A DNA stretch of 64,000 bases, from contig DQHW01000003.1 in NCBI GenBank assembly GCA_003524305.1, forward strand, positions 10,354 through 74,353, in the 5' to 3' direction. The notes under the pieces are model-generated. The model did no database searches. It was given only the letters and a program-made list of their open reading frames with translations, and was not told the DNA's origin. This stretch comes from Anaerolineaceae bacterium (GTDB lineage: Bacteria; Chloroflexota; Anaerolineae; Anaerolineales; Anaerolineaceae). This document shows positions 17,656-25,206 of this stretch, in pieces (within the stretch, counting starts at the first letter, position 1; each line of letters opens with the position of its first letter). A program made the translations under genes and the position numbers.

Positions 17656-18050
17656 GTCCAGGCTGGTCAGATGGTCGCGGAGCCCTCGGGCTTCGAGGAA
17701 AGTCCGCTCTCCACAGAGCAAACCGCCGGGTAACACCCGGGGCGGGGTAACCTGCCGGATCGGGCCACAGAGACATACCGCCTCGAAAGGGGTAAGGGTG
17801 AAAAGGTGGTGTAAGAGACCACCGGCGTCTGCAGTAATGCAGCGGCCAGGCAACCCCCGGTTGGAGCAAGGCCAAGTAGAGACCAATTTCACCTTCGGGT
17901 GGAGGGAAGTGGCTCGTTTTCTTATGAGTCTCGGGTAGGCTGCATGAGTCGGACGGTAACGTCCGGCCTAGAGAGATGACCGTCATATTTGGAGTCGTGC
18001 TTCGGCATACCCTTCAGGTAACAGAAAGCGGCTTATAGACCGGCCTGGAA
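17656..18050 (+). ncRNA. rnpB: RNase P RNA, bacterial type A
   Basis: About 395 nt. This catalytic RNA trims the 5' leader from precursor tRNAs. The conserved core is easy to follow: GAGGAAAGTCCGCTCTCCAC at 17694, AGAGACATACCGCC, GGTAAGGGTGAAAAGGTGG, GTAAGAGACCACCGG, GGAGCAAGGCCAAGTAG, GGGTAGGCTGCATGAG, GGCCTAGAGAGATGACCGTC, ACAGAA, then GCGGCTTAT. Helix P1 closes the molecule: CCAGGCTGGTC (17658-17668) pairs with GACCGGCCTGG (18038-18048). Several short open frames across it on both strands are artefacts of GC-rich structured RNA. It has its own promoter; the mature 3' end is followed by a repeat array and then a terminator. Confidence 0.95.
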
Positions 18051-18096
18051 TAATTATTTTATATAGAAAGTGGCTCACTCTCAGGGGGTGTAATAT

Positions 18097-18300
18097 ATCG
18101 ATCAGCCTGGATTAATCAACAATAATTACCGAACAAAAAAACTCTTAATACATTAATCCTTGGCAATGGAGAGTACCCCTTGGGGGTATCGATCAGCCTG
18201 GATTAATCAACAATAATTACCGAACAAAAAAACTCTAAATACGCTAATCCTTGGCAAAGGAGAGTACACCCTTGGGGGTATCGATCAGCCTGGATTTTCA
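18097..18300 (+). repeat. Tandem ~91-bp direct repeats downstream of rnpB
   Basis: Units begin with ATCGATCAGCCTGGATT at 18097, 18188 and 18280, giving periods of 91 and 92 bp. The first two units are nearly identical (a few substitutions and a two-base indel); the third is cut off after about 17 bases. Each full unit contains a short TACCCC/GGGGTA hairpin near its end. A decayed copy seems to precede them, joined to the rnpB 3' end (GACCGGCCTGGAATAAT resembles the unit's GATCAGCCTGGATTAAT). No open frame spans the array. The spacing is too long and the sequence between copies too uniform for CRISPR. Confidence 0.85.
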
Positions 18301-18356
18301 TCAGAAATTAGAAAGTTTCTCAGCCCCTAAGTGTGAAGTCCATCGATTTTCCTGAG

Positions 18357-18389
18357 AGGATGTCAATGCTACAAATTGACATCCTTTTT
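18357..18389 (+). terminator. Terminator after rnpB and its repeats
   Basis: Perfect 11-bp stem AGGATGTCAAT / ATTGACATCCT, seven-base loop, then TTTT. It is the first strong terminator after rnpB, so the repeats may be part of the rnpB primary transcript. Confidence 0.88.
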
Positions 18390-18469
18390 GAGATAAGGTA
18401 GACTGAAATTCAGGGGTTCAGTTTATTGAGTTTATTCGGTAATACTTAATATTTTTTTCAAGGAAGATT

Positions 18470-20248
18470 ATGAACGGCACAGATTATTTAAACCTCCTGC
18501 AAAATCATATTGACATTTCTTGTGTTCCATTCAGCGAACGCGGCTCACGCATATTGATATTTAGGTATAGTGATAGAAATAGACTCTATATTAAGTTGGC
18601 AGAACGCCTTACTCAACTTGATCCCAATATCGAAGCTTATTTAAACCGCCTGCCTTTTATTCAGGATCTAATATTAATTGATGCTTCTGGAAATGCATTG
18701 GATTTTACTGTCACCACCAATCCATATAGTTTACAACTTCATACACGATTGGGTGATTTTGAAATTACATTTCAAGACAAACAGACTATAGCTTTAGGTT
18801 TTCCAAATGATGTGACCTGCGGAATAAAATTCCGAGTTTTTCCCCAATTCTGGCAAAAAACGCCTCAGGGGGGAAGGTTTATGTCGGTCCGTAATTTACT
18901 TTACAATACAACCGGAGAAATTGAAAGAAATCAAATTTCACCTGTTGAGGGTGGCTATGAAGTTGAACTGCTGGTTAGAACGGCCACAGATTGCACAACA
19001 ATCATTGGAATCTATCAAACTGACTATATTACATTGCCTTTGCTACCCTTTTCTTCTCTTCGTGAAGCATCCAAAGAGAGGTGGCGAACCTGGTTTGATA
19101 CCGTACCTAATGTGGATCCAAAGTATGCAAAAACCTATGCATATGCTTGGTGGGTCATGGCAAATAATCTAATTAGCCCTCAAGGCAACGTAATTTATGA
19201 AGCCATGACGCCATCAAAATTAGGTTATGTTGGACTCTGGTCATGGGATAACGCCATGCATTCTCTTGCTTATCGTCATGTGGATGCTGATTTGGCACGG
19301 AACCAGATTCGTACCATGCTTGCCCATCAACTGCCGAACGGTATGATCCCGGATGTTGTTTATGATGAAGGAGTCGTCTTCACAATAGATCATCCTATTG
19401 TTGGAGAAGTAACAAAACCGCCAATTTTAGCCTGGGCTGCACTTAAGCTCCATGAGGTTGATCCTGATATAAAATTTTTATCAGAGATCTACGTACCATT
19501 AGTCCGATTAAATGGTTGGTGGTTTTCAATGAATGATGATGATGGAGATGGATTGGCGCAATATAACCATCCCTACTCCTCAGGGCTTGACGACAGTCCC
19601 CTATGGGATGAAGGTATGCCGGTTGAATCTCCAGATCTTAATACATATTTATATATTCAAATGATCTCGCTTGCCAAAATTGCCGAGATTTTAAATATGA
19701 ATGTTGAATCTGCTATGTGGCAAAGGCGGGCAGCATCGTTGGTTTCTCAAATGATAAAACATTTTTGGGACCCTGAAGCTGGCCTTTTTTGGGCAATAAA
19801 GGATCATATTCCTGTGAAGGTGGTAACTCCTTTTAACTTATTCCCGCTTTGGACAGGGCAATTGCCAGAGGCTATTAAAGACCGTCTTTTGGAACACTTA
19901 ATTAATCCAGATATGTTTTGGGGAAAATTCAAAATTCCAACTGTTGCTCGAAACGATACCCACTATGATCCTCAAACCATGTGGCGCGGACCCGTCTGGG
20001 CTAACATAAATTATTTCTTCATTGAAGCTTTAATTTCTAATGGAGAAATTCAGTTGGCAGATGATCTGCGAGAAAGCACTCTTGAGATGATAATGGCTCA
20101 AAATGGTATTTATGAATACTATGACGCCGAGACCGGTGTTCCCCCCAAACGAGCTGTTAATATTTTTGGGTGGACCTCTGCGGTCTTCATTGATCTAGCC
20201 ATCCAGGCTAGCAATAAAAGTCAACCCGGAGAAGAGAAACCAAAATGA
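18470..20248 (+). CDS. Glycoside hydrolase, GH63/MGH1-like (alpha/alpha)6 barrel
   Basis: 592 aa. An N-terminal beta-rich domain (about 1-200) is followed by an (alpha/alpha)6 barrel. Barrel marks match the MGH1-like/GH63 group: LWSWDNAMHSLAYRHVD, QLPNGMIPDV, SGLDDSPLWDEG with a probable catalytic Asp, and the late MWRGPVWANINYF and EYYDAETG segments carrying the second acid. This group includes trehalase-like, mannosylglycerate and glucosylglycerate hydrolases; which one cannot be told from sequence alone. No signal peptide is seen, so it is cytoplasmic. AAGGAAG precedes the ATG. Its TGA overlaps the ATG of the broken trehalose-phosphate synthase gene (ATGA), so the two were once translated together, pointing to a compatible-solute or trehalose role. 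Confidence 0.78.
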   Translation: MNGTDYLNLLQNHIDISCVPFSERGSRILIFRYSDRNRLYIKLAERLTQLDPNIEAYLNRLPFIQDLILIDASGNALDFTVTTNPYSLQLHTRLGDFEITFQDKQTIALGFPNDVTCGIKFRVFPQFWQKTPQGGRFMSVRNLLYNTTGEIERNQISPVEGGYEVELLVRTATDCTTIIGIYQTDYITLPLLPFSSLREASKERWRTWFDTVPNVDPKYAKTYAYAWWVMANNLISPQGNVIYEAMTPSKLGYVGLWSWDNAMHSLAYRHVDADLARNQIRTMLAHQLPNGMIPDVVYDEGVVFTIDHPIVGEVTKPPILAWAALKLHEVDPDIKFLSEIYVPLVRLNGWWFSMNDDDGDGLAQYNHPYSSGLDDSPLWDEGMPVESPDLNTYLYIQMISLAKIAEILNMNVESAMWQRRAASLVSQMIKHFWDPEAGLFWAIKDHIPVKVVTPFNLFPLWTGQLPEAIKDRLLEHLINPDMFWGKFKIPTVARNDTHYDPQTMWRGPVWANINYFFIEALISNGEIQLADDLRESTLEMIMAQNGIYEYYDAETGVPPKRAVNIFGWTSAVFIDLAIQASNKSQPGEEKPK

Positions 20249-20730
20249 GTAATAAAAAACAACAATCGAATACCGTAGAACCTTGTGAAAGTATTGCTGA
20301 AGTATTGCTTAAAGGCCGGCCTTTGATCGTTGTGTCCAATCGTGGTCCTGTTGGATTTTCTATGGACGAAGACAATAAAGTACAAATTCAAAGGAGCGGC
20401 GGAGGTCTGGTCACCGCCCTTCGCGGATTAGCGCAAAACGTCAATAATGCAATATAAGAAGAGCTCCTGCTAGAATATGCTCCCGTATTGGCTTCCAAGA
20501 CTCTTGCTGCTCAATGGATCGTTGATAATTTAACCCCCAAAGAAGCATTAATTGTCATTATTGGCGATGATGATAAAGATGAAGATGCTTTTTGTGTTGC
20601 ATTAAAATCCGAAGGTTTTGCTATACGCGTTTCAGCTACTCCTTGTCAAACTCAAGCACAGTTGTGTTTGAAAAATCCTGGCTCGACACGTATTTGGCTA
20701 AATAAACTCATTTCGAAGCGTGAAGACTGA
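20245..20730 (+). pseudogene. Remnant of trehalose-6-phosphate synthase/phosphatase fusion
   Basis: Two fragments in one frame, separated by a TAA at 20455. The first (70 codons) keeps the N-terminus of a GT20 synthase: RPLIVVSNRGPVGF and the UDP-glucose loop SGGGLVTALRGLA. The second (from about 20458) keeps only the C-terminus of a HAD trehalose-phosphatase: LAAQWIVDNL, the acidic motif IGDDDKDEDAF, then GFAIRV and the final helix NPGSTRIWLNKLI. Roughly 600 residues expected between them (the rest of the synthase and the phosphatase nucleophile region) are missing. This fits a large internal deletion of a single otsA-otsB fusion gene. Neither piece can be active. The overlapping start with the upstream glycosidase is still intact. 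Confidence 0.85.
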
Positions 20731-20896
20731 ACACCTATCCACTTTTTCAAAATCAAATACGCTTTTGGCATATCAAAAATGTATAATTATCGAATTAATA
20801 TAATGAGCCCAAAAATTCCAGGCTATTTCAGTATATTTGTTAAGTTATTCAAACATACAAAAAACTTAACTTTTCCCAAAAAAAACCTAAAAACTA

Positions 20897-20925
20897 TTGA
20901 CAAACAACTTTTTGTTCTCTATACT
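20897..20925 (+). promoter_or_regulatory. Promoter of lacI-pgmB
   Basis: TTGACA (20897-20902), 17 bp, TATACT (20920-20925). The expected start of transcription, near 20932, falls inside the palindromic operator. Confidence 0.8.
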
Positions 20926-20929
20926 ACTA

Positions 20930-20949
20930 TTACTAACGCGTGTTAGTAA
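20930..20949 (+). promoter_or_regulatory. LacI-family operator O1
   Basis: TTACTAAC-GCGT-GTTAGTAA: perfect 8-bp arms around a CG-containing centre, the usual shape of a LacI/GalR site. It covers the predicted transcription start of the regulator's own gene, implying autorepression. A second site matching at 17 of 20 positions is at 22677. Confidence 0.82.
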
Positions 20950-20960
20950 CGGGAGTCAAA

Positions 20961-21992
20961 ATGAGCAACAAGAGATCAACCAGTTCTGATGTGGCCAAAC
21001 TTGCGGGAGTTTCCAGAACAACGGTATCTTTTGTTTTAAACAATATCCCTGATTCAAACATTCCTGAAACAACCCGTCAGAAAGTTCTTGATGCCGCCAA
21101 ACAAATAAACTATCATCCAGATGCATCAGGACGCAAGTTAGCGTCAGGCAAATCGAAGATGATCGGTCTTGTTCGTCTTCAGAGTACTGAACAAGTCTTT
21201 AACGATGCTTTCTTGCTTCAGGTATTGGTTGGCCTTGAACAAGCTGCAAGCAAATGGGGATTTCATGTCTTATTAAAACATATCGATCATGAAAAATCAG
21301 ATGGGTATTCACAATTAATAACCGAAAATCATGTAGACGGCATTATTCTTTCAGGTCCGCTGCAAAATGATCCGGAACTGATAAAGCTGCATAATGAGGG
21401 TGTTCCCATCATATTATTAGGTCAGATGGTGAATACCGATATTCCTTTTGTTGATGTAAATGCTGAATTGGGATCAAAAACAGCAGTAGATTACCTCATA
21501 TCATCCGGGCATAAACGTATCGGTATGATCACCAATGCGAAAATGGATTATTCATCAGCCCAACAACGAAAAAATGGTTATTTAATCGCACTTGAAAATG
21601 CAAAAATCCCGGTGGATGAAAAATTGATCAAAGAAGGTGATTTTACACCTGCAAGCGGATATTCGGCTATGAAAGAACTGCTCACCTTGTCACCTGCCCC
21701 CACTGCGGTATTTGTGGCAAGCGATGTCGTTGCCATTGGTGCAATCCAGGCAATTAAACAAGCAGGGATGAAAATTCCTCAAGATATAGAAATAATCGGT
21801 TTTGATGATATTCCAATGGCTGAGTTTTATGACCCACCTCTTTCAACCATCCGCCTGCCAGCTTACGATTTGGGAAGAGTAGCTGGAGATCAATTAATAA
21901 AAATGATTCTCAGTAATGAAATGGATGCACCTGGTTTCTTACTGGAGACAGAACTGGTTCTCAGAGAATCAACCAAACATGAGGGTTATTAA
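20961..21992 (+). CDS. LacI/GalR-family transcriptional regulator
   Basis: 343 aa. The N-terminal helix-turn-helix and hinge (STSSDVAKLAGVSRTTVSFVLN...YHPDASGRKLASGKS, residues about 4-58) binds DNA; the rest is a periplasmic-binding-protein-like sugar sensor (GLVRLQS, DGIILSG, GHKRIGMI, FVASDVVAIGAIQAI, IGFDDIPMAEFYDPPLSTI). The start is the ATG behind GGGAG; an in-frame GTG at 20940 lies inside the operator. It stops directly against the pgmB ATG. Two matching operators suggest it represses itself, pgmB and the ABC importer until the sugar or its phosphate appears. Confidence 0.93.
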   Translation: MSNKRSTSSDVAKLAGVSRTTVSFVLNNIPDSNIPETTRQKVLDAAKQINYHPDASGRKLASGKSKMIGLVRLQSTEQVFNDAFLLQVLVGLEQAASKWGFHVLLKHIDHEKSDGYSQLITENHVDGIILSGPLQNDPELIKLHNEGVPIILLGQMVNTDIPFVDVNAELGSKTAVDYLISSGHKRIGMITNAKMDYSSAQQRKNGYLIALENAKIPVDEKLIKEGDFTPASGYSAMKELLTLSPAPTAVFVASDVVAIGAIQAIKQAGMKIPQDIEIIGFDDIPMAEFYDPPLSTIRLPAYDLGRVAGDQLIKMILSNEMDAPGFLLETELVLRESTKHEGY

Positions 21993-22733
21993 ATGAACAA
22001 CCCTATTTCTACTGAAATGAACCAGACCCTACTTCCACAACTTCCCATTATGGGAGCCATTTTTGATTTGGATGGGGTCCTCACAGATACCTCTGAACTC
22101 CATTTTCGTGCATGGAAAAAACTGGCAGACGAAGAAAAAGTCCTTTTTACGCGGAAAGACAACGAAGCCTTACGTGGTATTTCTCGCCGCGAATCATTAC
22201 TTCTGATTTTGAAAGATAAAGTTGTGAGTGAAACCTATTTGCAAGAAATGATGGCACGCAAAAATAGATATTACATAGATTCCATCTCGACCCTGACGCC
22301 AAAAGATCTGCTGCCGGGGTCGCAAGAACTCCTCGAAAACCTGAGAAAAGAGGGCATAAAAATCGCCCTTGGATCAGCCAGCAAGAACGCCAGGAGTGTA
22401 ATCGGAAGTTTGGGTATTGAACACTTTTTTGATGCTGTTGCTGATGGTGAAAGTGTATTAAACCAAAAACCTGCCCCCGATTTATTTTTATATGCTTCAA
22501 AAATGATTGGCATTCCTTCGTCCAATTGTGTTGTATTTGAAGATGCAGCCGCAGGTATAGAAGCAGCATTGGTAGCTGGAATGTGGGCCGTTGGGATTGG
22601 TCCGCAGATGCGATTGCCATCTGCACATATGGTTTTTAATAATTTGGAAGGGATAACCCTAAAAATATTATCTACTTTACTTACACGTGTTAGTGATCTT
22701 AAAACTCATTTATCAACAGAGAACATTCACTAA
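21993..22733 (+). CDS. pgmB: Beta-phosphoglucomutase
   Basis: 246 aa. Converts beta-glucose-1-phosphate, the product of inverting disaccharide phosphorylases, to glucose-6-phosphate. The HAD core shows FDLDGVLTDT (nucleophile Asp25, acid/base Asp27), the cap signature LRGISRRESL, LGSASKNA and VVFEDAAAGIEAA. The cap sequence separates it from ordinary phosphoglycolate phosphatases. About 20 extra residues precede the usual start; Met20 is a possible alternative start but has no ribosome site. It abuts the lacI stop. The last 60 bases of the gene contain a promoter and operator for the importer. Confidence 0.9.
   Translation: MNNPISTEMNQTLLPQLPIMGAIFDLDGVLTDTSELHFRAWKKLADEEKVLFTRKDNEALRGISRRESLLLILKDKVVSETYLQEMMARKNRYYIDSISTLTPKDLLPGSQELLENLRKEGIKIALGSASKNARSVIGSLGIEHFFDAVADGESVLNQKPAPDLFLYASKMIGIPSSNCVVFEDAAAGIEAALVAGMWAVGIGPQMRLPSAHMVFNNLEGITLKILSTLLTRVSDLKTHLSTENIH
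22644..22671 (+). promoter_or_regulatory. Promoter inside pgmB for the ABC importer
   Basis: TTGGAA (22644-22649), 16 bp, TATTAT (22666-22671). Its distance to the following palindrome equals, within one base, that of the lacI promoter to its operator, which supports it beyond the moderate box match. Confidence 0.6.
22677..22696 (+). promoter_or_regulatory. LacI-family operator O2
   Basis: TTACTTACACGTGTTAGTGA, 17 of 20 positions identical to O1. It sits within the coding end of pgmB, at the predicted start site of the internal promoter and 137 bases before the binding-protein gene. Confidence 0.78.
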
Positions 22734-22833
22734 ATAAATTATCGTGAAGGAGGTGATCACTCAAATCTTTTTGCCCGCTCTTTTGTTGTAGAACATTTTG
22801 CTAGTAAACGATAGATATAGAGGAGAGAAAGCA

Positions 22834-24180
22834 ATGAAAACGAAGAGTTTAGTTGTAATCAGCATAATTGTCATTTTGACAATGCTTCTTGCTTCTTGTG
22901 CCAAAGCAACCCCGGCTGCCACACAAGCACCTGCCGAAGCCACCGAAGCCCCCATGGCAGAAGCTACTGAAGCCCCAATGGCAACTGATGCACCAGAAAT
23001 TGACTGCATGGGCGCCGCATCTGGTGACACAATTAGCATGCTCTATCAATGGTCTGGTGTCGAAGAAGAAAATTTAACCAAAATCCTCGCCCCGTTGGTG
23101 GAAGCTTGTGGAATCGTCATCAACCCCGAATCCACTAGAGATCAAGCCCTTCTTGATACACGTGTTCAAGCCGGCACTCCACCTGATATCACTTTTTGGA
23201 ATGTTACCCAACTCACACAATACGAAACCAATTTGGTTGCTATGACTGATCTGGGTGTAAATGGTGATAATTACGCGGATTACTGGAAAAGTATCGGAAC
23301 TGTAAATGGAAAATGGCTTGGCCTTCCAGTAAAAGCTGATCCCAAAACCCTTATTTGGTATAGCCCAGCCAACTTTACTGCTGATGGATACACAATTCCA
23401 ACAACCTGGGATGAACTGGATTCGCTCGTAGAAAAAATGGTTGCTGATGGAAAAATACCCTGGTCATTGGGTATGGAATCCGGTGACGCCACCGGTTGGA
23501 CAGGTACTGACTTCATTCAAGATATCTTGCTTGTCACCCAAGGACCGGCTTATGTAATGGGAATCATTGACGGATCAATCCCGTATAATGATCCTGGTGT
23601 CAAGGCAGCATATGAAATTTACGGCAAATGGGCAATGAGCGACATGTATACAGTTGGTGGTTCCGCAGGTACAGTCTCTGTTGGATTCAACGATGCCATC
23701 AACAAAGTCTTCTCAACTCCCCCCGAAGCAATGCTGGTCAAGCAATCTGGTTTTGCTGGCGGAACAGTAAAAGACACTTATCCTGAACTTGTCTACGGCA
23801 CGGATTACGATTTCTTTGGCGTACCCGGTGCACAAGGACTGCAAGGTGGTTCTGACTGGATGATGGCTTTTAGCGATAAACCTGCTGTAAAAGCTTTGGT
23901 AGCTTATTTGAGCAGCGTTAAAGGCGGACAGATGTGGGCTCAGGTTGGATTTGATCTGACCCCGAATATGGCTGGTTCAGATGCTTATGTTGACCCTGCT
24001 TTATTGAAAAAGGGACAAATCCTGGCCAATGCCACTGGATTTACTCCTGATATTGGCGATTCCATCCCCGGTGGATTTGGCAGTGCCGAATTTAAGGGAA
24101 TCACTGAATATGTAAATGGCGGTGATTTGGATGCAATCCTCAACACAATTGCTGCTGCACAGGCAGAGGGTCTTAAGTAA
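22834..24180 (+). CDS. ABC sugar transporter, substrate-binding lipoprotein
   Basis: 448 aa, family 1 extracellular solute-binding protein. Signal peptide KTKSLVVISIIVILTMLL ends in lipobox LASC with lipidated Cys22; then comes an Ala/Thr/Glu/Pro linker with EATEAPM repeated twice, typical of Chloroflexota lipoproteins. The mature part has the alternating lobes and the TPPDITFWN, LWYSPANF-like (TLIWYSPANF) and WDELDSLVEKM segments of carbohydrate binders. It would capture a disaccharide outside the membrane and hand it to the two permeases that follow. The start is the ATG behind GAGGAGAG. Confidence 0.88.
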   Translation: MKTKSLVVISIIVILTMLLASCAKATPAATQAPAEATEAPMAEATEAPMATDAPEIDCMGAASGDTISMLYQWSGVEEENLTKILAPLVEACGIVINPESTRDQALLDTRVQAGTPPDITFWNVTQLTQYETNLVAMTDLGVNGDNYADYWKSIGTVNGKWLGLPVKADPKTLIWYSPANFTADGYTIPTTWDELDSLVEKMVADGKIPWSLGMESGDATGWTGTDFIQDILLVTQGPAYVMGIIDGSIPYNDPGVKAAYEIYGKWAMSDMYTVGGSAGTVSVGFNDAINKVFSTPPEAMLVKQSGFAGGTVKDTYPELVYGTDYDFFGVPGAQGLQGGSDWMMAFSDKPAVKALVAYLSSVKGGQMWAQVGFDLTPNMAGSDAYVDPALLKKGQILANATGFTPDIGDSIPGGFGSAEFKGITEYVNGGDLDAILNTIAAAQAEGLK

Positions 24181-24195
24181 CTGGTAATGCGACAA

Positions 24196-24228
24196 CGTAG
24201 AGGTGTTAGTTGAACTAACACCTCTACG
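24196..24228 (+). promoter_or_regulatory. Strong intercistronic hairpin between binding protein and permeases
   Basis: A perfect 15-bp stem CGTAGAGGTGTTAGT / ACTAACACCTCTACG with a TGA loop, 15 bases after the lipoprotein stop. There is no T-run, so full termination is unlikely. Such a structure would protect the upstream mRNA and lower permease output relative to the binding protein. Its inner arms TGTTAGT / ACTAACA are the same half-sites as the LacI operator, but the centre (loop TGA instead of a CG step) differs. Confidence 0.72.
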
Positions 24229-24243
24229 CAATTTGGAGGTGAT

Positions 24244-25206
24244 ATGTCTTCTGCAAATGTTCCCCAGGTCATGAAGCAAGGCAAAGTTATCCCCTGGTTC
24301 TATTTGGCGCCTGCCATAATTATCATGAGTATTTTTATTGTTTATCCTATGATTAATACTGTTGCCCTCAGCTTTTTGAATAAGGATGGCACAGCATCTG
24401 CAGCAACAACCTGTAATGTGGGTCAACCCTGTTGGGGAGTATTTGAAAATTATCGATATGCGCTGACCGCGGAATTAAACACAACCTCCTTCAATACGAT
24501 ATGGAAATCTTTTTGGGTATCGTCTTATGGCAATACACTAAAATGGATTTTGATTATGGTTAGTGGAACCGTAGGTATTGGATTGGGTTTCGCTATTTTT
24601 GCCGAAAGAGTCAAATATGAAGCACTGGCAAAAGCCATAATTTTTATGCCAATGGCTATTTCCTTTGTAGGCGCGGGGGTTATTTGGAAATTTGTATACA
24701 ATTGGGGAACCTCTCAAGTGCAAGTTGGATTATTGAACGCTATTATTTCAGCATTAGGGGGTAAACCGGTTGCATTCTTATCCACAACGAACCTCAACAC
24801 GATAATGTTGGTGATCGTTGGCATCTGGATGTGGACAGGTTTTTGTATGACCATTTTATCAGCGGCGTTAAAAGCTGTTCCAGACGAAGTTCTGGAAGCA
24901 GCCCGCGTAGATGGAGCTTCTGAATGGCAAGTTTTTTGGAGCGTAATGGTACCAATCATTGCACCCACAATCATTGTTGTGGTCACCACCATGGTGATTA
25001 ATGTGCTCAAGTTATTTGATATCGTTTATGTCATGACCGGTGGGAATTTTGGAACTGAAGTCATTGCCAACCGCATGTACGATGAAATGTATAAAAACTT
25101 CCAAACGGGTCGGGGAACTGCAATTGCGGTTGTACTCATAATTGCCATCATACCTTTCATATACATGAATATTCGCCGCTTCTTGGCACAGGAGGCAATG
25201 AGATGA
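24244..25206 (+). CDS. ABC sugar transporter permease, MalF/UgpA type
   Basis: 320 aa with about six transmembrane helices; the first spans about residues 18-40. The EAA loop that contacts the ATPase is EAARVDGASEWQVFWSVMVPII. An extracytoplasmic loop after helix 1 contains two Cys (TTCNVGQPCWG). GGAGGT precedes the ATG. It partners with the next permease, which it overlaps by four bases (ATGA). Confidence 0.92.
   Translation: MSSANVPQVMKQGKVIPWFYLAPAIIIMSIFIVYPMINTVALSFLNKDGTASAATTCNVGQPCWGVFENYRYALTAELNTTSFNTIWKSFWVSSYGNTLKWILIMVSGTVGIGLGFAIFAERVKYEALAKAIIFMPMAISFVGAGVIWKFVYNWGTSQVQVGLLNAIISALGGKPVAFLSTTNLNTIMLVIVGIWMWTGFCMTILSAALKAVPDEVLEAARVDGASEWQVFWSVMVPIIAPTIIVVVTTMVINVLKLFDIVYVMTGGNFGTEVIANRMYDEMYKNFQTGRGTAIAVVLIIAIIPFIYMNIRRFLAQEAMR

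Noticed and set aside
17620..17986. Three open frames of 90-111 codons on both strands
   Set aside because: They lie inside the RNase P RNA; the conserved RNA core and P1 pairing explain the sequence, and the frames lack ribosome sites.
18097..18300. Repeat array considered as CRISPR
   Set aside because: Units of 91-92 bp are continuous, with no short repeat/variable spacer pattern, and no cas gene is present.
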